DNA from: Gonium pectorale | Lineage: Eukaryota > Chlorophyta > Chlorophyceae > Chlamydomonadales > Volvocaceae | Length of the DNA stretch: 64,000 bases | NCBI GenBank assembly: GCA_001584585.1 | Contig: LSYV01000091.1 | Location: 186,600-250,599 of the forward strand | Direction of reading: 5' to 3' | In this document: piece by piece, positions 45,401 through 57,200 of the stretch | Layout: the number at the start of each line of letters is the position of its first letter | Numbering within the stretch: position 1 is the stretch's first letter | The notes under the pieces: generated by a model | What the model was told of the DNA's origin: nothing | Databases searched by the model: none | The model's input: the letters and a program-made list of their open reading frames with translations, nothing else | Program-made: the position numbers and the translations under genes

Positions 45401-48400
45401 CAACATGATTACTTTCGATCATGGCCTTGCGCCATTCACCTCACAGAGGAGCTCCCAACCACCCCGTGTCCTGTCCAGGCGCCACCTGACGTCGCTGCGC
45501 AAGGCTCGGGCGAGGTGAGGGCGGGGTGAGCCCCATACCAGCGGCATGGCCGTCGTCGTTGGCATGCAGTCCTGTATCGACTGCATCCTGCAGTCACTCG
45601 TCCACGTTCCTTATTTGGTCTAAGCACTTTCATAGTCAAACGTCACACCCCCACTCTACATCATCGTGCTGAAGGCTGGACAGCACTCGCACCTGCGCCG
45701 GCCCGGCATTTGGCCGTCATTTTCGCACTCCGATCTGCATTCGGCCCCCAGGCTCCCTCCAGCTCACTATCGACCGCCGTTTTGCGCGGCGTGCCTCTGC
45801 TCCCGCAGGCCAGGACGCGCAACGGAGGCGCCCGCTCGCGTGAGCCAGGCGTGCCGGGCAGGGCGGCGACTAGGGCGGCCTCGGCCCACAACAACAACCC
45901 TTGGGCCGCCAACGGGCCGGTAAGAAGCACGTTCCGCAAGTTGGCCTCTAAGCAGGGCATCGACAAACGGCATGGCACTGAGAGGCTGAATGGAATGCGC
46001 TTAGACGGCATGTTTCGCAGGCATGTAACGGCGCTAAGCATGGGTTCGCTCTTCCGCCTCCCAACCCCCTGGCCCTGGCCCCAGGCGGCCGGCCTTAGCG
46101 CGGACAGCACCGCGGCTGAGGATGAGCCGACGGCTGGCACCAGTGCTGAGGAGGTGGGAGCAGCATGGGCCTAATGATCTTTTGGGTTGGGTTGAAGGCG
46201 GCTATCGTCTGGGTAACGGAGCGCACCTAAGATGGGGCGATGGCCAAGCTCTAGGATCGGGCTTTAATGGAGTAGAGCGAGGCCGCGAGCGTGTGTTCAT
46301 GTGAGTAAGGCCGCGCTGTTTCCGGATGTAGTGGCATAGCTGGAGTTGCATCGCCGCGAGTCCCCGTCATGATTTCCCTCATTCTTTTTGCCTTCCCCGT
46401 CCAGGCTCCTCACGCCGCGGCGGGCGGGCAGCACGCAGCTGCAGGCGCCTCGGGGCCCCTGTCCTTGGCTGCCATGATTGCAGCGGTGGACAATGAAAAG
46501 TCTTCCCTGGTGCAAGATCAGGCTCCAGCTTTGCAGGTGGGGGTACGGCCTGACGAGTGCTGCACGGATATCGAATGTAATGGTGGGGCGTGCGGCAGTG
46601 CGTAGCGACTGAGTCGGGCAAGAATGGAAGCGGTACGGGGGCAACGAACCCAATGGAGACTTCTTCATGCCCCTCCACCATTGCAAGCGAACGCTAGGAA
46701 CCTGCCCTTTACCTCACCTGCGGTGTCCACCGGCTCCTGCGTCTGATTACCGTACATTGCTTTTTAACCTGCTGATCCCCTCGGTGCACAATGCAGGTGC
46801 CTGTCGAGCTCGCTGCTGGCGCCCACGACCGCAGCACGCCTGGGTCCGCGTCACAGGAGGCAGCGCCCCTAGTGGTGAGCACAGGGGTTGGGTGGCCAGG
46901 GGTGCGCTGCTCTCCCGCGGTGACGAGTGTATGCATGCCCCAGCTGGCAGCAGGGTGGGGGCGAGAAGGCGGAGGGCTAGAGTATGGGGCCATCAGGCTG
47001 GGATTGCGCTACAACACGCTCTGCACCTATTTGCTTGCGTACATCATCTTCCGCTGCGCTGTATCGCTGAACAACAGCAGTTCATTGCCGCTTCGGGTCG
47101 CTGGATCTAACCCTTGACATCTTGCCCACTTCACATGGACAGCGCCCAGGAGTGGATGACGACGGACCCGGCCCGTCGGGTTCCGGTATGGGACCGTCTG
47201 CTGGTTCCAAGCATAGGTTCAACGGAGCCGGCGACGACAGCCCTTTCGAGGCGTTAGCAGAGGACGGGGCAGAGCGGCGGCGTCGCGAGAAGGGAAAAGA
47301 GCGGATGACGGCGGCGCAGGAGGAGGCGTGGCACCGTGGGTGAAGGGGCTGGCTGGTTGGGAGGCGAATGTGCAACTCATGACGGGGTCGACAACCATGG
47401 GCGCCGGGTCGCGCGTGGGGCGCTGTACGGTCATGGCATGCTTAGAATGGATGATCGCTGATGGCTTTCTGGGATGCATGACAGGGCGGATCGCTGATGG
47501 CTTATGTGTAGCTAAGCCGCTGGCACAACGGCTCCCGATACCAGATCCTGCAAGTGTCGAGCGCTGTGAATATCCCCTCCCGAATGCCTCACAGCCGCTC
47601 AACAAGACCGACGTACCCAACCGCGGCTGCAGCAGCCAACCAAGGGCTCAACAGCTGCCACGGTACGGCGACGCGAGATTGAGGCCGGATTAGGTTGCAC
47701 CGGCGCATCTCCACCAAGTCAAATCCAGGGCGGCGCATGCGTCCACATCCGGCCCACAACCTCACGCATCTCCTACCTGTGGTTGCCCGTACATTGATGT
47801 CCCCGCATCGCCCCTCGCCGCCGCAGGCCCTACCCACCATCGCCGCACAACAGCGCCTGACCTCTGGCGGCCCTGCGGCTCCCTGTGCTGGATCGCCATT
47901 CGAGGACGCCGCAGGCCGTGGACCGGGCGAGCAAGGCAGCGGCGACGGCAGCGCCCTGACCGGCGGACAAGACGTGCTGGTGAGGCGCGGCTTTTCTGTA
48001 GGGGCGGGGCGGGCTGTCCTTGGTTCCGCGGGCAAGCTGTGGCCCAGTTGGCAAAATGTGCCGGTATGCAGGTCAGATGGGGTACAGGCTGACGAGCGCT
48101 GCAGGGGAGCGAATGCGGTAAAAGGGGCCGTGCGGCAGTTGGGATTGAGTGAGGTGTAAAAAGGGACGGCGAGGAGGCGATGAGCTCTATGGAGTGCGGC
48201 TTGAGCCTCTGCCCCTCCCTGTCTCGGAGCTTTCGTACACGCGCGGGCCTTGACCCCCCTTGCCTCATAACCTCACTCTCCGCTTGCCCATGCGGGCCAC
48301 TCGAGCTCCGCGCGGAAGGCATGCAGTTCAATGCTTCAACTCATTCTTCATTCAATCATACACCCCGTCAGGCGCCGTCCGCCGACACCGCCCAAGGCTC

Positions 48401-50826
48401 AGCTGCCATGGCCGGTGGCCGGCCGCTGCACCCCACGACCATGGGACAATGCGCATGGGGCGACATCAGCAACCATCTCCTGCAGCCCTCCATACTGCGG
48501 CGAGCAGCCTCAGCTTCGGTCGGGCCGATGGGCGAACAGGGCGGGGGAGCAAGCATAGCTGCCAGCGGCGGCAAGGACCAGGTGTGGGCGGGGCGGGGAC
48601 AGGTTACAGTGTGATTTTAGCTGTCGTTGGTTGGTTGCCGTTGGGATATGCCTCTATAGGTGTGTTAAGGTCACATGGCCGTCAGGGTAGTAGTTTTGGG
48701 CCGTTGCCACCGCCTTTCGGGACCGACTGGGCATCCGAGTGCACCTCAGGGTCAGTAAAGGGCGCGAGAAGCGGGATACGGATGGGTGCTACCGTGATTC
48801 GTGGAAAATAGCAGCCAGTGGCGGCGAGGAGTTGGGGGCAGTGAGAAGCTGAAGCCCCGTCGGTGCTGCCTCCCTGCTTGCACTTGCCCAGCCGCCTGCC
48901 CTTTGTTATCCTTCCGTTCCAGTGGCCCTAACCCAATGCCACCCAACTACCAACGTGACCCATGCCTCGCCCAGGCGCCAGCCGATCAGTCTGCGCACTG
49001 TGGATACCAGCTGCGTTCGGGCAAGGCCCAGGTCGCAGCGGCTACGCCTGACCTCCCGGCTGCTGGGCGCTTGCAGCGGCCTACGCCCGCGTACGACGCG
49101 GCGGACTTGTCGCGCCGGGCGGCCAACCCCAACCCTGCACGAGGAGGCGTCGCGACCGGCGCGGGCAGCTTGGTGGAGGTAAGGGCAAGGCCAGGAGTGC
49201 CGCTTGTGAGCAACATTGGCCCTGTGCCTGGTGCGCTTGACGAGGAGCTGGAACGTGCAAGACAAGTGCCGGAGAACATGACGCCACGGGCCAAGGGACT
49301 CGTTGAGGCGGACGAAGGCTAACGTATGGGGCCTTAACGTGGGGGGTGGCAATGAGGGCTCACGCCTTAACTAGGCTCTTGGCCGGCCTCACGCATCCGA
49401 ACCGTTCACCTTCACCTCACGCGCCACAGGTTGGGGCCAGCAGGCAGCGAGGGCACGCAGGGGGCGCCGCCGCGCTGGATGAGCCGGTGAGCCGATGAGC
49501 CAATTCCTCACGGCATGTAGAGTAGCTCCGGCAGCTACAGAGCAAGTAGCCAAAGCAATTCTTGATATAGACGTAACGCATACGGGGCCCCTACGCTCCT
49601 ACGCCCTTATATTTCATGGACGGGAACACACACGAAGGCGGCAGAGAGGTACTATCATTGTGATAGGGGCATCGTCTCAGCTCTCTCGTGACCCGGCCAT
49701 ACGCCCCGCAACGTGTCGCTCACTCACCGCCGCCTTGGTTTTCTTAATTCGCAGGCGGGCACCGGGCCCCGCCAGGCCGCGTCCCGGGCGAGTGGCAAGC
49801 GGAAGGCCCGGCCCCAAGGCGGCGACGAGATGCCCGACGAGGCGCAGGAGGCGCTTCTGCAGCCGCGAGGTGACGGGCGGGTACGTTTGGAGTGGGAAAT
49901 TGCGTGTGCCCCAGTACTATATTGAACGGACATGCAAGGGCGCAAAATGTCGTCTCTGTGCTTGGGCATATCCACCGTGATCGCAGCTTGGTGCGCCCAG
50001 CTACCGTCAATGTGTTGCCACCTGATCCGTAACATTACTAAGTCATCTTAGTTTGCATGCATGCTCCTGCGTACGGCAACCGCCTGCACCGCAGGTGGCG
50101 TTCTTTATTGGGAACAGTACGGAGTACTACCGAGGCCTGTCGCCGCTGTTTGAGGCCCTTCAGAAGCTTCTCAAGGAGCAGAGGGCCAAACTGAACAGAT
50201 CGGTGCTTCTGCAGAAACTGGTGAGGCCGTTGCCGGCACCAAACTGGTAGGGCCTCAGGTGTTCCATTCTCACCACTGCTTTTCTGGCCTCACGCATCCT
50301 CCAACTTGTGCGCGTCGTTCCCCGCCTATATGCTTCCAGATGTGCTTCAGCAACTCTGCCAAGGATTGGGTGGTCGGTGAGCCGGAGCTGGTCATTTTCG
50401 AGCCGGTCGACATGGGCGACGCGCCCCTGAGGCTGGAGCTGATCAGTAAGCATGCGGGTGGTTTGGCCGGACACTGCACGCTCGATGGCCACGGAGCCTG
50501 GCTGCCGTACGCATTGCCCTAATGCGCCGGGTGATGAAGGCTAGACATATTACGCTGACTCGCAAGCACCCCATCCGGCCAACTTGCCGTTCGTTCCCTC
50601 TGCCGCAGTCACCCCGAACAAGAAGTACTCGAAGCGCGTTGCGCTTCGCTGCACCGAGGGCGTCATGTGCGAGCAGCAGCTCAGGCGCCTCGCTGCCTGT
50701 GTCCTGGCCAACGAAGGAAAGGCGATGGTGGCCTTCGCCGGCGGCGAGGGCCACCAGTTCAAGATGTGGATGCTCGCGGACGGGTCGGAGCAAGAGGGCG
50801 TGCAGCCGACCCTCGTCACGCCATGA
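42408..50826 (+). CDS. Large modular protein: Cys/His N-terminal module, low-complexity exon chain, novel C-terminal domain
   Basis: Exons: 42408-42815, 43086-43140, 43517-44481, 44656-44871, 45068-45262, 45479-45514, 45752-45919, 46085-46153, 46405-46536, 46797-46874, 47143 to about 47340, 47827-47979, 48372-48581, 48975-49178, 49430-49486, 49755-49880, 50095-50220, 50340-50445 and 50609-50826 (TGA). Exons 1-3 build a module with RDFPHERVHCSENPF, KHCSK joined to CFCFVCNQ, a Cys and Trp (CQFWGTG), and HHHANAHVTPYWNRLRKAG. It resembles the CYCYVCD/HCNATDKDPFW module of plant proteins sometimes named RPM1-interacting protein 13; zinc binding is likely. Exons 4-16 are Ala/Gly/Ser/Pro-rich. The last three exons encode a compact domain (FIGNSTEYYRGLSPLFEALQ, DWVVGEPELVIFEPVDMGD, KMWMLADGSEQEG) that I do not recognise. 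An acidic start (STSDEEDGSSSDVEIIG) suggests a nuclear or regulatory role. The 47343-47826 junction is unresolved, so two genes remain possible. Confidence 0.68.
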
Positions 50827-53336
50827 GGTAAGGGAGGGCGCAGGTTCCGGGAGATGGGTAGGTGGGGCACCGAACGACCAGGTCGGCTGTCCGGTGAGAA
50901 TGACGCATGCGTATGCGCGGGAGAGCATGCATATCCGTGCGGGGTACGTTTGACGGCACTCGGCTCGTAGCGCTGCCGCACTGCGCTGTTGTCTTTGCGG
51001 GTGGAGTCCACCTTGGCTTTTGCCGCTGCCAGATGTTGGCTGGGCCGCAAGAATGCACGTGACTCGAGTTGCACACCCCAGCTCAGCCCCCCGTGTCTCT
51101 GAATGGCCCTGCAGGCGACACATCGCCTCCGGCCTGCCCGCAGTATGTCCGAAGCCGCGCGCCGCCCTCGGCCGCAATCCCACGATATCTTCGTGGAGGA
51201 CCCCCGGGCTGCTGTGCGCCCTGCTGCGGACCTGCTGGTCGCGGGGTGCCTCGCTCGCCGGGACTGCGGGGCGGAGGCCGGGATTGCGCTAACCGCTGCG
51301 GTGGTCGGGGCTCGAGTGTGTGCCGCTGCTCCTGGCGCTGCAAGCATCTAGTGTAGTAACCGCCGCCGAGGAGGATGCGGTTACGCGGCATTACTCCATT
51401 TTGCTGATAAACAAGCCTTACCCTTGCCCTGACCAAGCGGCAAGGCGTATGCAGGTGGACTTGGTGACGAAGCGGTATCATTTGCCTCCCGCTGTGTTTG
51501 CTGCGCCGCCTTCCATATATAGGAAGCTTGCCGGAAGGCCTGCAGCCCCTACATCATTTCTCCATTCTTTGTTTTCTTGTGTGCGTCTCTGTGCGCTCCG
51601 TGTGTAATTTGGGTCCAACAACGCTGTTAATGCAACGTGTAGATGGAGGAACCCATGCACCATGTATGTGTAGGCTTGCGCAACAGGCAGCCGCACACAT
51701 CGCCAATGATATCATTGTGCCTTTCATTTCCTTCACCGACCCTCTCCCCTCATCATCTCAAGTCCCAACGTCGTGGGGCAGGTTCAATAGTATGGTGCGT
51801 GGCGGTGGCAATGGGGGCACGGCGGAACGCATTAACGGATCCGTCTGAGCTGTGCCCTTGCTCGCCATAACGTGTTAGGAAGCGCATCGTGAGTGCACTG
51901 CTGTGTGTGTCTGGGGCCACATGAGGTCCTAGGTGGTGCAGTAACGGGAATACCGGCAGCGAGCACGGTCGCGACTGCAGGATTGTGCTTGCATACCGCG
52001 AGGGGGGAGAGCCCAAACTGCTCATGGCTCGTGGCGGCGTGGGAATGTCTGCCTGCGCAAGTTACTAGACAGGAGGATGTACGCGTGCTGCTTCGAACAA
52101 GGGCTTGCTGCCCGTCCGTGTGTCTGCGCCGACTCCAGATTCCCCTGAAGCCTAGCCCAGGCCCACGTCCACGTGCCCATGTGCGTCAGCCGCGGCACCT
52201 GCCTAGGAGAGGCTTCCGCAACATGCGCGGTGTGCCGTACGCGGTGTGCCGGTACAAGTAAGACATTACATCGTACGCGCTGCGCGTGCAAGTCTTCAGC
52301 AAAGACCGCAAAGATGATACGTCTGTGACTTGCTGACAACAGGTCTTCGTTAGCCATTAACCCCGGTTTGCTTTAGTTTCATGCCAAATTCTTCTAGCAG
52401 CGCTTGGACACCGCACAGCTTAGCCGTACCCCGTGACAGCGGCGACTGTGACTGCGGGACACATCCCTCTAGGGGCCTTGCCTAATTGCGTTTGTACCCT
52501 CAGCCACAAACACGGCTCGCGCGTCCCTGGCCACCGCCAGCACAGCGGCGCACCTCGCCTGAATGCACTCGCGTCTCACAGCTTGGACAACCTGCAGCTG
52601 CTGAGGGCGTGCCTAAGCGCCACCAAGCATACCACTGATGTCTTATCCAGTTTGCGCACCGGGAGTACGCTTCAACCGCTCCTGGCGCCGCCGGCCCCGC
52701 TACCCGCACTGCGGCCCACGGGCTCTCCGGATCAGCTGGTCAGCGGGTCATGGGTTTAGGGGTTTAACGGATTATGCCGATGTGTATCCTCTTCTTTGTC
52801 CCCGCTTCGTCTCTGCACATCAAAGCCCCTTGCCTCCTGCCCTTGCCCCCCGCTCACCGGGCCGTGGAGCATGCGGCGGTGTGCGGGCCAAGGACCTGTC
52901 GGCAGGACAGCACGTGAAGAGCGGTGAGCAGAGCTAGCATATCGTCCGCAAGGCCGGCGGTCGGACCGGCAGCGTCCCCAGCGGTGATCACCCTTCGGGA
53001 CCTGTTCCCCGCCAGGAGCCACGGCGCTGCTGCGCTTGGTTGACCACCATACGGATCCCGTCCCGCCGCTCCGCTGCGCACCCGCTCACCCTCACGCACG
53101 CCCAGCCGGCACAGGTAGCACTCGGGACCCTGCTGCCATGTGCCAGTCCCAAAGGGCATCGGCTAATCGGATCAGCTGTTGCAAGAGGAGTGTGCGGACC
53201 TGGCAGGCGGGGGACGGAGAGGCGAACAGGACAGCGTGCGGCTTCTGGAGCCCTGCGTGCTTTCCCCAACCAACGCAGCTGCTCTTTGCGAGTTCCGTCT
53301 CGGAGCTCAGGCATAGGTTGATGACGCGCACGTCCT
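50827..53336. other. 3' UTR and intergenic region
   Basis: A good donor (GTAAGGGAGG) starts at about 50827, just past the preceding gene's stop, and an acceptor-like CCTGCAG lies near 51113, so a 3'-UTR intron is possible. Frames at 51103-51354 and 51320-51607 look partly protein-like but have no family match. From 51870 on I see no supported gene. Sequence from about 52930 may be decayed LINE coding sequence. Confidence 0.35.
51603..51607 (+). terminator. TGTAA poly(A) signal candidate
   Basis: TGTAA about 780 bases after the stop at 50826, following a T-rich stretch. Confidence 0.4.
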
Positions 53337-53820
53337 GTCATCGAGGGTGTGGCCGACTGTTGGTCGGCTTGTGTACTGCGGTTGGGTGGGTGATTGGATG
53401 GGTGATTCGGTGCACGGAACATCGATGATGGCGCCCAGCCTGCACCAGAAGCTCACGCGCTTCCGGTTGGGGTGCTGGGAGGCGGAAGTCAACCGCCCCA
53501 ACGGGAGAGCTAGGTGCCAGCGGACATGCAAGGTGTGCGGTGATGGCACGGCGATGGAGGCCGAGCTGCATGTGTTTTGCGTGAGACGAAAAAGGCGCAT
53601 TGCAATTCAAGCGCCGGGACAAGCGCATGAAGGAGGCCCCACCTGCTGAGGTTGCAGCCTATTTGCAGGCTGTCTGGGACACTAGGCACGCCATGCTTCA
53701 GCGCCAGGTGCTGAAGCGGGGTAGAGACGGCAATCATGATCCTTCACCCCACCCCACCACTCGCATTTTGTCCATGGCGCCCCCGGCTTTGACGGACGTG
53801 TAATCTGTAACCAGTAATTA
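53337..53820 (+). mobile_element. Non-LTR retrotransposon (LINE) 3'-end relic, copy 2
   Basis: It encodes a LINE-type C-terminus: LTRFRLGCWEAEVNRP, then a Cys-His knuckle RTCKVCGDGTAMEAELHVFC (C-x2-C-x10-H-x2-C). The frame then shifts, near 53590, to AEVAAYLQAVWDTRHAMLQR and a stop near 53803. It ends in a TGTAATCTGTAACC tail. The frameshift makes it a dead copy. The same blocks recur at 41066-41520. Confidence 0.65.
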
Positions 53821-54292
53821 CCCGCCATAACCTGCTCCCCTGCCAGCGCCACAGGACCATTGTCACCGCACTTGGCAACGCGGATGACCGTCAGCAGTTC
53901 GGCAGTGGAAAACAAAATTGTTACGCTAGTTACGCCCAGGGGTCGCAGTGATCAACACCCAAGTCTTGGCGCGAAGCTGTAAAGTACCGAGCCTCTTGCA
54001 GGAGGACGAAGTCGCGCCAGTCAGCCACAATCACGACAGCGCAGCGTGTGCAGACGAGCAGTACTTCATTCAGCGTGGCGCCAAGCCTTCTGTACTTCGC
54101 CCTGATCCTCCCTCCTGGCCCCCAAGCGCTTGGAGTTACTGCTGCCCTTCACAAGAAATATTGTAACCTCATCAAGAAGGCGTTAAAACAACGGCACCTA
54201 CCCTCTCCCCAGTCACGGCTCTCGCCGCATCCTTCCCCCCGCCCTGTCCGTTCTCCCCTGCACTGGTGTACAGCGCACGCGCATGCGATCGA
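53821..54292. other. Downstream region of CFAP57
   Basis: Probably the CFAP57 3' UTR (minus strand) and the junction with the LINE relic. No gene is supported. Confidence 0.4.
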
Positions 54293-57200
54293 TCACGGCT
54301 CGACCGCGGCCGCCGCCGTCGCCCCTTCGTGCTCGGGCGCCGGTGGCACTGGCCCCATGGACGCGGCGATGGCCGCCCCCACTAAGATCGACCCGCCGCT
54401 ATCCCGCACGCCTCCGCCGCCGGCCAGAGCGGCAGCCGGCGGCTGCGGTTGCCCGCCCGGCCCGGCAGCTGCTGCACCTCCCGGTCCAAAGCCCTCCATA
54501 GGCGGCAGTCGTTCCCGGCTGATGGGCCGCGGCACCACCATGGCCTCCAGCTGCTTGATGCGGGCCTCCTTGACCAGCATCTGGAGGGGGGGCCGGGGGA
54601 GAGGTGGAGGTGCAATTGGTTGTCACGCTCAGATTGATAACAGCTGTTTGTGTCGCAACTCGTTAGCCCTCGACAACCCGCCGACGCACTGACGGTGTTG
54701 TTGAACTGAAGGAATGGACTAACCGCAGGCTGTGGGATTGCAGGTTTACCGCAACTTCCAGAGTATAACTCCGTCATGTGTTTGCACCCTACCACGCTCC
54801 CCACCACGGGCCCCACTCCGCTTACCTCCTCCCGCAGCCGCGCGATGAGGTCCCGCTGCATGTCTAGTTCGCGGCGCAGGCTGTCAGCCTCCTTCTGCTC
54901 GCTGGGGCTAAGCCGCGCGCCGCGGCCACCCGGGCCCGCTGAGTTGAGCCCGCCGCCGCCCGCGCCCGCGCCCTTAAGCGCCTTGATCTCCCGGCGGAGT
55001 TCGTTGATCTCCTTGATCAGCGCGGTGTTCTCCTGCAATTGGCGCAGAGGGGGCATATATGTCGCTGCATGCATTGGAGTATACCTGACCAGTACCCTTG
55101 AAGTGCAGGGCCCCTTCTTCCCCGCCCCAGCAACCCGAATCAATCTCCTTCCCCTTCGTCTGTCCGCTCCCCACATCCCGCCTCCCCACCTGCATGATGC
55201 GCAGGTTGTCGGTCCGGTGCAGCTCGCTGTCTTTTGCGAGCTTCCGCTTGAGGCTGTCCACCGTCTTCTCCAGGTACTCGCGCTGGCGTGCAGCCTCGCG
55301 CTCCACGTCGCCGTCCTCCTCGGGCCCCAGCCGCAGCTCCCCGCAGTGCTTCTGGTACAGCTGCTTGACCTTCTCCTTGAGCGCCTTGGGCTCCTGCAGC
55401 ACGCCCACCACCTCCTGCAGGTCGTGCTGGAAGCGCCGCAGCAGCGCGTGCGCGTCCTGCTTGTCGCGGCGCTGGTCCGACACCTACAGAGGGACGGGAG
55501 TGCGCGGGCGAGTGCATGTGTTTGACAAGAAAGTATGGGCGTACAGTTGTTGCCTCCCGTTTCCGAGCACACAACGGTTTGGAGCTGACTGCGCACTTAC
55601 TTAAGCCTCTGACCAAACCCCGACCCTATTGCACCGCTCCATCAAACCCATTGGCCCGCCCTCCGCGCAAACCCAACCCGCGGACTCCACCCTGACCTCG
55701 TTCGCAAGCCCGCTCTGTTTAAGGCGCATGTTTGCGATGGTCAGGTCCAGGTTGGCGTTCGTCTTGTGGTACCTCTCCAGCTCCCCATCCATCTCCTTGA
55801 TTTGCTCCTTCATCTCAGAGATTTCCGCCTCACGTGGCTCGATTTGCTTCTTGAGCTCCTTGATTTTGTAGTCAAGCACAAACTTGAACTTCTCAAGTTC
55901 CTGAGATGTGATGTAAACCAGGAGTGTGGGCAGACGGATGAGAGGTTACCGGTATTCGGAAAGCCACATATTTGATGAGGTCGGTGTTGGACACGGCACG
56001 GCCGCCGCAGGCAATAAGGGGCCTATCAAACTTGTTGTGAGCAAGCATATACCGGTATGATCTTTGGAGGTGACGCGGCTTGCACACGTCCTTGGGTATG
56101 CAAAGACATGGCCATCCTCACAGCCCGTCTCCTTTGCCATGCCTCAAGCAAAGCGCAACCCTGCCCGCCCTACCTGGTTTTTCTTCTTAAGGTCGTAGAT
56201 GCGGCGCTCCTTGTCGCCAATGGTCTCGTCCCGCTCACGGATCTCCCGCTTTAGGGACGCAATGTCCTTCTCCAGCGAGGCGATGGTGGCGTACAGCTCC
56301 TTCTTTTGCTCGTACAGCTCCTTGATCTGGCTGTTGCACACCTGTGGACCGTACAATTGTGGTACAGGAGGGAGGTGAATGGGCAGGGGCGGTATGGTGC
56401 TTATCAAGTAACATAACCAGGCCAAAACTTGTGAAGCGACGCTACGGTAATGGGAAGTTGTTCGGGTACCTTCACGTGCGCATTGAACTGGTCTGCTTTG
56501 AGGACTTTGGCGGGCCACCCCAAGAGAAGACCAGCGAACCAAACCCTGATTCCACTTCACAACGCCGGATGTGTAAAGGACTTGCAACCGCACCTCGATA
56601 TCCTTTTGAAGAGCGTTAAACTTTTTGCGCATAATGCCGTTCTCGCCCTTGAGCCGCAGGCTGGTCTCACGCTCTGTCTGTAGCCTGCGACGGTTGGTGG
56701 GGAAAGCGTGTTCGGGTTCCAACGCCATACAATTACTGGGGGCTGCCGTAGACCCGTCCAATGCCAGGTGCCACCTGGATGCTATTACTCCTGGCACATA
56801 ACATGGACATCGGCCACACCGCCGGTATCAGGTAGCGGCAGTCACGGTATGACCGACGTCTCCACAGGCATACACACGTGCGAAGCAATCTATGCCCCCC
56901 CCAGTCACGCTCCAGCCTGGGACCCCGCCGGCACGGACTCACTTTTGCTCATACTTGTCCTTTGTTTCCTCGATTTCCCGGTCGGCGTCCTCCTCCAGCT
57001 GCTTCTTGATCTCCTCAAACTCCCTCTCGAGCTCAGCCTAAGGGGAAGGGTTTAAAAGGCACAGGCCGCGGTACTATGGACACGCCCCCACATGCAGCAG
57101 TGTGATGCTCGGGATCCCTACCACCTTCGGGCTCTGCAATTGGCCCCTTTTGCTCCTCCGTCTCCTCCAACTACTAGATGGACGCCACAAGCACGAATAC

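Noticed and set aside
53040..53331. Minus-strand coding frame with Leu-rich segment (ORF 53092-53331)
   Set aside because: It is antisense to the LINE relic zone and has no splice or family support.
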